From Streptomyces polyasparticus (GTDB lineage: Bacteria; Actinomycetota; Actinomycetes; Streptomycetales; Streptomycetaceae), in NCBI RefSeq assembly GCF_014493765.1, contig NZ_JACTVJ010000022.1, positions 43,274 to 107,273 of the forward strand: DNA of 64,000 bases, given 5' to 3'. Of this stretch, positions 8,488 through 14,863 are shown one piece after another; position 1 is the first letter of the stretch, and each line of letters starts with the position of its first letter. Position numbers and translations under genes: made by a program. A model generated the notes under the pieces. That model was not told the DNA's origin, did not search any database, and saw only the letters and a list, made by a program, of their open reading frames with translations.

Positions 8488-9693
8488 GTGCAGCGCCTCT
8501 ACGACTTCCTCCGCAGACACCCCACGGGTGTCGACAGCTTCTGGGCTGTCGTGCTCTTCGGGATGACCGCGCTCGGTCTTGTCACGGAGGCGAGCCAGGA
8601 GGCGCGCGACCCCGGCGTCATGGCGGCGCTGCTCGCGCTGGTCCAGTGCGTGGTCGTCGCCCTGCGCCGCAGGGCGCCCGAACAGATGCTGCTGCTCTCC
8701 GCGGGCGGCGGCCTCGTCCAGCTGATCACCGACAACGACGTGATGGTCGCGAACTTCGCGATGCTCGTGATCATCTACACGGTCGCGGCCCGCGACGTCA
8801 CCTGGGCCCGGCGCTTCGCCCTCGGCGGCGGCCTGGTCGCCGCGCCGCTCTCCCAGCTGCGCTGGCACGAGGACAACGGGACGGGCGCGGTCGGCACCGT
8901 TCTGCTCACGGGCTTCATGATCGTTCCGTTCCTGCTCGCCTGGGTGCTCGGCGACTCGCTGCGCACCCGCCGCGCCTACTTCGCCCAGCTGGAGGAGCGC
9001 GCCGCACGCCTTGAGCGGGAACGCGAGGCGCAGGCCAAGGTCGCCGTGGCCGCCGAGCGCGCCCGGATCGCCAGGGAGCTGCACGATGTCGTCGCGCACA
9101 ACGTGTCCGTGATGGTCGTCCAGGCCGACGGCGCCGCGTATGTCATGGACCAGGCCCCCGACCAGGCGAAGAAGGCCCTGGAGACCATCTCGGGCACCGG
9201 CCGCCAGGCCCTCGCCGAGATGCGCAGGCTGCTCGGCGTGCTGCGCACGGGCGAGCCCGCCGAGGGCGGCGAGTACGTGCCGCAGCCCGACGTCGAGCAG
9301 ATCGACGACCTCGTCAGCCAGTGCCGCGAGGCCGGACTCACCGTCGACTTCAAGGTCGAGGGGACGCCGCGGCCGCTGCCCAGCGGAGTGGAGCTCACCG
9401 CGTACCGCATCGTGCAGGAAGCCCTCACGAACACCCGCAAGCACGGCGGGCCCAACGCCGGCGCGAGTGTGCGCATCGTCTACTTCGACGACGGGCTCGG
9501 GTTGCTCGTCGAGGACGACGGCAAGGGCGCGCCCCACGAGCTGTACGAGGACGGCGGCGCGGACGGCCGCGGTCATGGTCTGATCGGGATGCGGGAGCGC
9601 GTCGGCATGGTCGGCGGCACCCTGGACGCCGGGCCCCGACCCGGCGGAGGATTCCGCATCAGCGCCCTGCTGCCGCTCAAACCGGCCCACTGA
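8488..9693 (+). CDS. Two-component sensor histidine kinase (NarL/DesK class)
   Basis: Sensor kinase of about 401 residues: four to five membrane helices up to residue 155, a short coiled linker, a HisKA_3 dimerisation domain with the phospho-acceptor His at about residue 199 (RARIARELHDVVAHNVS), and an HATPase domain (QEALTNTRKH N-box, DGRGHGLIGMRERV G-box). GTG 8488 lies seven bases after TACGCT and gives the expected N-terminus; GTG 8461 would precede the promoter. The partner regulator follows after 63 bp. The sensed signal is unknown and is probably detected within the membrane segment. Confidence 0.9.
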   Translation: MQRLYDFLRRHPTGVDSFWAVVLFGMTALGLVTEASQEARDPGVMAALLALVQCVVVALRRRAPEQMLLLSAGGGLVQLITDNDVMVANFAMLVIIYTVAARDVTWARRFALGGGLVAAPLSQLRWHEDNGTGAVGTVLLTGFMIVPFLLAWVLGDSLRTRRAYFAQLEERAARLEREREAQAKVAVAAERARIARELHDVVAHNVSVMVVQADGAAYVMDQAPDQAKKALETISGTGRQALAEMRRLLGVLRTGEPAEGGEYVPQPDVEQIDDLVSQCREAGLTVDFKVEGTPRPLPSGVELTAYRIVQEALTNTRKHGGPNAGASVRIVYFDDGLGLLVEDDGKGAPHELYEDGGADGRGHGLIGMRERVGMVGGTLDAGPRPGGGFRISALLPLKPAH

Positions 9694-9756
9694 CACCTGT
9701 CACTGTCCCCGTTCCCGAAGCCCCGATCCCGCTCCGAAGTCCTTGGAAGGAACCCC

Positions 9757-10428
9757 ATGACCATCCGCGTGATGCTCGTCGACGACCAGGTGCTGCTGCG
9801 CACCGGGTTCCGGATGGTGCTCGCCGCGCAGCCGGACATGGAGGTGGTCGCGGAGGCCGGCGACGGCGCGGAGGCGCTCGAGGTGCTGCGGGCCACGGCG
9901 GTCGACGTGGTCCTGATGGACGTGCGGATGCCGAGGCTCGACGGGGTGGAGGCGACCCGCCGTATCTGCGAGCAGGACAACCCGCCGAAGGTGCTCATCC
10001 TGACCACCTTCGACCTCGACGAGTACGCGTTCTCGGGCCTGAAGGCCGGTGCGTCCGGGTTCATGCTCAAGGACGTGCCGCCCGCCGAGCTGCTCGGCGC
10101 GATCCGCGCCGTGCACAGCGGGGACGCGGTGGTGGCTCCGTCCACGACCCGTCGTCTGCTCGACCGTTTCGCCCCGATGCTCCCGAACACCGGCGCGCAG
10201 CCGCCCCAGAAGGAGCTCGAACTCCTCACCGGCCGCGAGCGCGAGGTCATGATCCTGGTCGCGCAGGGCCTGTCGAACGGCGAGATCGCCGCCCGGCTCG
10301 TCCTGTCCGAGGCCACCGTGAAGACCCACGTCGGCCGGATCCTCACCAAGCTCGGGCTGCGCGATCGCGTCCAGGTCGTCGTCCTCGCGTACGAGACGGG
10401 CCTGGTGCGCGCCGGCGGCGGGAGCTGA
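9757..10428 (+). CDS. Response regulator, NarL/LuxR type
   Basis: A 223-residue DNA-binding response regulator. The receiver domain carries the acidic pair DD (residues 9-10), phospho-acceptor Asp55 (VVLMDVRMPR) and the conserved Thr/Lys (LTTFD, LKDVPP). The C-terminal LuxR helix-turn-helix is clear (LTGREREVMILVAQGLSNGE ... ATVKTHVGRILTKL). A ribosome site GGAAGGAA precedes the ATG. It is the partner of the preceding kinase and is followed after only four bases by a TmrB-like gene, a possible co-transcribed target. Confidence 0.93.
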   Translation: MTIRVMLVDDQVLLRTGFRMVLAAQPDMEVVAEAGDGAEALEVLRATAVDVVLMDVRMPRLDGVEATRRICEQDNPPKVLILTTFDLDEYAFSGLKAGASGFMLKDVPPAELLGAIRAVHSGDAVVAPSTTRRLLDRFAPMLPNTGAQPPQKELELLTGREREVMILVAQGLSNGEIAARLVLSEATVKTHVGRILTKLGLRDRVQVVVLAYETGLVRAGGGS

Positions 10429-10432
10429 GCCG

Positions 10433-11065
10433 GTGCTCGTCTGGATCAACGGCCCCTTCGGCGGCGGCAAGACGCAGACCGCGTACGAGCTGCGGCGCAG
10501 GCTGCCCGGGAGTGTGGTCTGCGATCCGGAGCACGTGGGCTTCGGACTGCACCGGATGCTGCCGCCCGCGCTGCGCGGCGACTTCCAGGATCTGCCGGCC
10601 TGGCGCCAGGGCGTCTACGAGGTCCTCGACCTGGCACTCGCCAAGCACGACGGGCCGGTGCTCGTGCCGATGACCGTGATCGACCCCGCGTACTTCGAGG
10701 AGACGGTCGGCCGGCTGCGCGAACGCGGCCACGAGGTCCACCACTTCGCGCTGCTCGCCTCCCGCGAGACGGTCCTGAACCGGCTGCGCGAGCGGGCGTT
10801 CGGCCGCGCGCTCCAGCTCGTGGCGGGCAAGGACGCGCCCCTTCGCCGCGAGACCTTCGCCGTACGCCGCCTCGACGCCTGCCTGGAGTCCCTGGCACGC
10901 CCCGAGTTCGCCGAGCACCTGTGGACGGACTCGCTCCCGATCCCCCAAGTCGCGGACACCATCGCCGAGTCGGCGGGCCTGCCCCTCCTGCCGAACACGG
11001 ACGGTCCGCTACGGGGGCGGCTGCGGCGGGCGGCTACCGGGGCCAGGCACATTCGGTTCGACTGA
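10433..11065 (+). CDS. TmrB-like P-loop ATPase
   Basis: A 210-residue nucleotide-binding protein whose pattern matches TmrB, the tunicamycin-resistance protein of Bacillus, along its length: WINGPFGGGKTQTAYELRRRL (Walker A), CDPEHVGFGL, PMTVIDPAYFEE, VHHFALLASRETVLNRLR and a C-terminal DTDG-type end (LPNTDGPLRGRL). TmrB binds ATP and tunicamycin, a blocker of lipid-linked sugar synthesis in the envelope; resistance by this protein is inferred. GTG 10433 begins four bases after the response regulator stop, so all three genes form one operon. Confidence 0.75.
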   Translation: MLVWINGPFGGGKTQTAYELRRRLPGSVVCDPEHVGFGLHRMLPPALRGDFQDLPAWRQGVYEVLDLALAKHDGPVLVPMTVIDPAYFEETVGRLRERGHEVHHFALLASRETVLNRLRERAFGRALQLVAGKDAPLRRETFAVRRLDACLESLARPEFAEHLWTDSLPIPQVADTIAESAGLPLLPNTDGPLRGRLRRAATGARHIRFD

Positions 11066-11072
11066 GGGGGTG

Positions 11073-11210
11073 GGCGCCTTCGGCGTGCTTTTCTCCTCGC
11101 CCCGGCCCATCCCGGCTGTGACATTTTGCGGCTCCGCCGCGCGTGGGGGGCTCCGCCCCGGACCTCGCATCCGAACTTCGTTCGGGTCTGCTCAAACGCC
11201 GCAGGCGCTG
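11073..11210 (-). repeat. Dispersed GC-rich hairpin element, copy 2 (inverted)
   Basis: Reverse orientation: it opens with a GCGCCTTCGGCG-type end and closes with CAAACGCCGCAGGCGC. The core CCGAACTTCGTTCGG and the stem GGGGGCTCCGCCCC are present. It lies exactly between the convergent TmrB and HAAS-like genes and is likely to stop transcription from both sides. Confidence 0.75.
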
Positions 11211-11214
11211 ACAT

Positions 11215-11979
11215 TCACAGCGCCTCCGAATCCGCCCGCCCCCGCACCCTCTCCGTACGCCACGACACCACCGCCATCAGCCCCAGCGGTACGGCGGCCC
11301 CCGCGAGCAGCCCGCCCGCGAAGCCCAGACCCGACGCGGCGTCGCCCTCCGCAAGGCCGACGACGACCGCCGCGACCACGAGCGTCACGGCCGTGAGCGC
11401 GAGCGTCCAGCGCAGACGGCGGCTGACGTAGCGACCCAGGCCACTGCGCGCGGCCGGCCGGGGCGCAGGAGCGGCGAGCTCGGCCGCGGGACCCTCGCGG
11501 ACCGCGACCGGCCGCTTGAACCACGCGTACATCAGCCAGTTGCCGCACGCCTCCCAGCCGTCGGGCGCGAGCCGCTCGTCGAGGTCCTCGCGGCCGAGCA
11601 GTGAGACCAGTTCGCGCCGGTACTCCCAGCTCAGCGGCCGCTCGGCGTCGCGCCGGCTCACGAACCGGCCGAGCGCGTCGATCCGTTCGACCTCCCAGCC
11701 CTCCGCGCCGAAACGGTTGAGCAGCGCCTCGTCCGCATACGTGTCCGCGGTCCAGCGCCAGGTCTCGACCGGGCTCTCCGCGACCGCCTCCGCACCGGCC
11801 GGCGCCAACTGCGCGGCGAACTCACCGACAGGACCGAACTCGTCGAGGCCGTCCGCCCCCGTCTCCTGCAGATGCGTGGCGACATCCGCGACCGTCGCCG
11901 CCACCCGCTCCTCCGGGAGCCCCGACTCGCGCAGCGCGGCGGCCAGTTCGGCCACGTATCCGGCGTTCGCGTCGCTCAT
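11215..11979 (-). CDS. HAAS-type membrane protein paired with PadR
   Basis: A 254-residue protein that begins MSDANAGYVAELAAALRESG, a helical N-terminal domain of the kind found in HAAS/DUF1700-like proteins. A DUF-like middle (WEVERIDALGRFVSRRDAERP) follows, and two C-terminal membrane helices (LALTAVTLVVAAVVVGLA and GFAGGLLAGAAVPLGLMAVV). ATG 11979 overlaps the stop of the PadR gene by four bases, so the two are translationally coupled. Such membrane proteins usually accompany PadR regulators; their precise action is not known. Confidence 0.75.
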   Translation of the reverse strand: MSDANAGYVAELAAALRESGLPEERVAATVADVATHLQETGADGLDEFGPVGEFAAQLAPAGAEAVAESPVETWRWTADTYADEALLNRFGAEGWEVERIDALGRFVSRRDAERPLSWEYRRELVSLLGREDLDERLAPDGWEACGNWLMYAWFKRPVAVREGPAAELAAPAPRPAARSGLGRYVSRRLRWTLALTAVTLVVAAVVVGLAEGDAASGLGFAGGLLAGAAVPLGLMAVVSWRTERVRGRADSEAL

Positions 11980-12323
11980 GCCACGCCCCCCTTGGCGAGC
12001 AGCTCCCGTACGGATGCCTCGAACGCCAGCCACTGCCCGCCCTGCGCCTGCAGCGTGTCCCGCCCCGCGTCGGTCAGCGTGTAGTACCGCCGCCCCGGCC
12101 CCTTGTCGGCCGCCCGGAACTCGGCCGCCACCAGACCGGCCTCCTCAAGCCGGTTCAGTACGGGATAGAGCGTCCCGCCCTTGATCCGCCCGAATCCCGC
12201 CGCGTCCAGCGTCTTGGCGATCTCGTACCCGTAACTCTCCCCGCCGGTCAGACTCGCGAGCACGAGCAGATCCAGGACACCCTTGAACCAGCTGGCTCTG
12301 CGGTCGGCCGGAGTGGCGGTCAC
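11976..12323 (-). CDS. PadR-family transcriptional regulator
   Basis: A 115-residue winged-helix repressor. Typical PadR features are visible: LDLLVLASLTGGESYGYEIA, the recognition region GGTLYPVLNRLEEAGLV, and the wing GPGRRYYTLTDAGR, ending in a short dimerisation helix. The start is GTG. It lies 42 bp downstream of a CPBP gene and overlaps the HAAS-like gene, so the three probably form one operon that PadR controls itself. Repeats CTAGGTAG around the promoter of the first gene are candidate operators. Confidence 0.9.
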   Translation of the reverse strand: MTATPADRRASWFKGVLDLLVLASLTGGESYGYEIAKTLDAAGFGRIKGGTLYPVLNRLEEAGLVAAEFRAADKGPGRRYYTLTDAGRDTLQAQGGQWLAFEASVRELLAKGGVA

Positions 12324-12365
12324 GTCTGTGCCTTTCGTACGGGGAGCCCGGAGGCATGGGGTCTC

Positions 12366-13109
12366 TCAAAGGGTCGCGTGAGCGCCCGAGCGGCGTTCCC
12401 GAGGCGGTACGGGGATGAACGCCAGGTCTCGTACGGTCATCACCACATGGAACACCACGGGCACCAGAAGCGAGCCGGTGACCAGGTAGAACATGGTGGC
12501 GATCGCCCCGAAGACCGCGAAGGCGAGCACTCCGCGGCGGCCCTGGTAGAGGCCGGCGAGAGCGTAGGCGGCGAGGGAAATGGCCGCGGCGACATAGACG
12601 TTGAGGCCGAGCACGCCGACGCCGAAGGCGATCAGCAGGCCGCGGTACACGAACTCCGCGCACAGGCCGTCGGTGACCGCGGCGACGGTCGCGATCCGGC
12701 GTTCGGCCGGGGTGCGCGGGAGCATCGCGGCGATGGTGCTCAGGCCGGGCACACTGCGGCCCTCGGCGTGCAGACGGCGCAGACTCCGCCCGGTCACGAC
12801 GGCGCCGACGACGAGCAGCGCGCACAACAGGGCCGCGTACCAAGGGGATTCGGGGGCCCCGAGGCCGACATCGGAGGCGGCCACGTCGTCGGCGGCGAGC
12901 AGGGCGGCTCCGGCGAGGGCGGCGGCCAGCCACCACAGGACCGTCACCAGGGCGAAGTAGCGGACGAGCGCGCGCGGTTCGCTGTCGCGGCGGCGCTCCA
13001 GGGATGCGTACATCCGGCGGCCGATCCAGGGGTCGGCGAGCAGGAGATACGCGGCGAGGACGGCGGTCGCGGCGGCACCGGCGGTGCCGAACTCCGGGGA
13101 GATGGCCAT
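12366..13109 (-). CDS. CPBP-family membrane protein with degraded active-site motifs
   Basis: A 247-residue multi-helix membrane protein of the CPBP/Abi (CAAX protease-like) family. Family motifs can be placed, but key residues are missing. The EExxxR motif is AEFVYR (residues 151-156, first Glu absent), and the FxxxH motif reads YALAG (182-186, His absent). The last motif is HVVMT (221-225), with no Asp/Asn. It may therefore be a non-catalytic relative. It heads the CPBP-PadR-HAAS operon. ATG 13109 is the only reasonable start. Confidence 0.75.
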   Translation of the reverse strand: MAISPEFGTAGAAATAVLAAYLLLADPWIGRRMYASLERRRDSEPRALVRYFALVTVLWWLAAALAGAALLAADDVAASDVGLGAPESPWYAALLCALLVVGAVVTGRSLRRLHAEGRSVPGLSTIAAMLPRTPAERRIATVAAVTDGLCAEFVYRGLLIAFGVGVLGLNVYVAAAISLAAYALAGLYQGRRGVLAFAVFGAIATMFYLVTGSLLVPVVFHVVMTVRDLAFIPVPPRERRSGAHATL

Positions 13110-13132
13110 GGGTTGCCCCTTTCACCAGGTGG

Positions 13133-13169
13133 CTACCTAGACGGTAGAGCTACCTAGTCAGGAATACAA
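13133..13169 (-). promoter_or_regulatory. Promoter of CPBP-PadR operon with CTAGGTAG direct repeats
   Basis: On the minus strand TTGTAT (13169-13164) and TACCGT (13146-13141) are separated by exactly 17 bp. The octamer CTAGGTAG occurs twice, at 13157-13150 and 13140-13133, one copy in the spacer and one just after the -10 box. This is an ideal layout for repression, probably by the PadR protein of the same operon. Confidence 0.6.
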
Positions 13170-13195
13170 CCTATGTAGTTGTGCGGACTTCGCGG

Positions 13196-13279
13196 GGATC
13201 CCTGCGTGGATGCCTGCGTGGATCCCTGCGTGGATGCCTGCGTGGATCCCTGCGTGGATCCCTGCGTGGATGCCCGAGC
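13196..13279. repeat. 12-bp minisatellite GGATSCCTGCGT (about 7 units)
   Basis: Six almost perfect 12-bp units and one degenerate unit, varying only at the fifth base (C or G). It lies directly downstream of the ArsR-type regulator gene and upstream of the CPBP promoter, outside any convincing gene. Confidence 0.9.
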
Positions 13280-13286
13280 GGACCGC

Positions 13287-14411
13287 TCAGCGCAGCACCC
13301 CTTCGATGAAGTCGCTCCCGAGCCGGGCCACCTTCGACAGATCCAGCTGGTGCAGTACGTACCGCCCGCGCCGCCGGGCCGTGATCAGACCGGCCTTCCT
13401 GAGCACGGCCAGGTGGCGGGAGATCTCGGGCGCGCTCATCCCGTGCACGTCGACCAGCTCGCTCGTCGTGTACGCGCCCCGCGCCAGGTTCCGGCACAGG
13501 CGCATCCGTACGGGATGCGAGAGCGCCTCCATGCGGCGGGTCAGCTCCTCGACGGAGGCCGTGGAGGAGAGCGTTTCGCCCGCGACCGGGTAGTGGATCG
13601 CCGGCGTCCATCCGTACCGGTGCAGCACGAGCAGATGCGGGCGGCCCATCACGGTCGGGATCAGCCGGAGCGTGCCGTCCTCGGGGAGGACCGTCCGCCC
13701 GAAGACCAGCTTGTCTACCTCGATCGTCCGCTCGTCGTCGGTCAGGCTCAGGGCCTTGGACGCGGAGGTCAGTGCTGTGCCGAGCCCCTTGTGCCGCAGC
13801 AGCTCGCTCTTGTGCCGGGCATCGGCGGCGAGCTGGTGATGCACCCGCGCCCATACGTCACCGAAGAACTCCTCCTCGCAGTCGAGCAGCAGCCGCCGGA
13901 TCCAGGCGCGCACGGCCGGCGGATCGTCGAGCAGCCGCTGCGTGAACTGCACCTGCCGGGTGCCGCGGGTGGCGGCGAGCTCGAGCACGCGCCGGCGGGC
14001 GTCCGCGTCGCTGAGCAGCGGAGCGGCGGCGAGCTTCCCGTACGCCAGGGTGCAGGTGAACTCGAGCGCCGCGTCGACGAACTGCTCGTCCTCCAGCTTG
14101 TCCAGCTGGTCGAGCTCCTCGGCGAGCGTGCCCGCGGGCAGGGCACCGGGATCGGCCAGGCCCGAGAACGGCATGAAGATGTCCGAGAACGTCGACCGCC
14201 ACAGGAACTCCGCCTCGCACAGACGCTCCGCGAAGCACTGGTCGAGTCCCGCCATCACGGAGGTCGCCCAGCCCTGCATGCCGGGGTGGTGGCCGGGCTC
14301 GCTCAGGGTGTGCAGGGTCATGCTCAGCTCCGCCAGCGGAGAGGGCACGAAGGCTATCCGCTCATGCACGCGGTCCTGCGGCAGGGCGCTGATGTCGAGG
14401 GTGAAGCTCAT
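13287..14411 (-). CDS. ArsR-type helix-turn-helix regulator with N-terminal DUF5937-like domain
   Basis: A 374-residue regulator. The C-terminal 90 residues form an ArsR-type winged helix (SHPVRMRLCRNLARG, TTSELVDVHGMSAPEISRHLAVLRKAGLI, RRGRYVLHQLD). The long helical N-terminal part (SFTLDISALPQDRVHERIAFVPSPLAELSMTLH start) matches the domain found in many Streptomyces regulators annotated DUF5937. No cysteine pair for metal sensing was seen in the DNA-binding helix. A palindrome lies 42-58 bp upstream of the start, suggesting autoregulation. Confidence 0.8.
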   Translation of the reverse strand: MSFTLDISALPQDRVHERIAFVPSPLAELSMTLHTLSEPGHHPGMQGWATSVMAGLDQCFAERLCEAEFLWRSTFSDIFMPFSGLADPGALPAGTLAEELDQLDKLEDEQFVDAALEFTCTLAYGKLAAAPLLSDADARRRVLELAATRGTRQVQFTQRLLDDPPAVRAWIRRLLLDCEEEFFGDVWARVHHQLAADARHKSELLRHKGLGTALTSASKALSLTDDERTIEVDKLVFGRTVLPEDGTLRLIPTVMGRPHLLVLHRYGWTPAIHYPVAGETLSSTASVEELTRRMEALSHPVRMRLCRNLARGAYTTSELVDVHGMSAPEISRHLAVLRKAGLITARRRGRYVLHQLDLSKVARLGSDFIEGVLR

Positions 14412-14452
14412 GCCGCCAGTGTGCCCTGCGCCGCCGACAGCGCCCCTGTCGT

Positions 14453-14469
14453 TTGACGGCTCCTGTCAA
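14453..14469. promoter_or_regulatory. Inverted repeat TTGACGG-CTC-CTGTCAA, candidate ArsR operator
   Basis: Seven-base arms with one mismatch and a 3-bp spacer, 42 bp upstream of the ArsR-type gene and 165 bp upstream of the small divergent gene. On the minus strand it contains a consensus TTGACA -35 box. Position suits a regulator that controls itself and perhaps the divergent gene. Confidence 0.5.
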
Positions 14470-14633
14470 TCGGCGTGACCGGCGGCATCGGGCGGGCGGA
14501 ACGTCGAGACCGCCGGGCCGCTGCGCCGACGCACGGCCGGCCCGGCACCCACCTCAGTTCTGTCACTCCAGTCGCCCCTGTCACTCCAGTCGCCTCTGTC
14601 ACTCCTGTCATCCCTGCCACGAAGGGCACAGCA

Positions 14634-14777
14634 ATGAGCATCACCGCCCAGCATCACCTCGACCTCCACCGCGCCGCGCGCCACGGCGCCCCGCTCCCGC
14701 CCGCGCCCGGACGGCACGACTGGCGCGTGCTCAAGGAGCTGTGGCGCCATGTGCGCGCAGGTTCCGTGCGCCGCTGA
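14634..14777 (+). CDS. Small basic protein, 47 residues
   Basis: Begins MSITAQHHLDLHRAARHG and ends in a basic helix (DWRVLKELWRHVRAGSVRR). The AAGGG ribosome site seven bases before the ATG supports translation. The leader (about 14560-14625) contains imperfect repeats of CTGTCACTCCAGTCGCC, which may have slippage origin. It is divergent from the ArsR-type regulator, so could be its target. Function is unknown. Confidence 0.55.
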   Translation: MSITAQHHLDLHRAARHGAPLPPAPGRHDWRVLKELWRHVRAGSVRR

Positions 14778-14863
14778 GGAGGCCGGGCGCGGGCGGCGAC
14801 ATCCGGCCTGCCGCGCGGGCCCGCCCGCCCGGCGATCCGCGATCCGGCCGGCGCCCACGCCCG

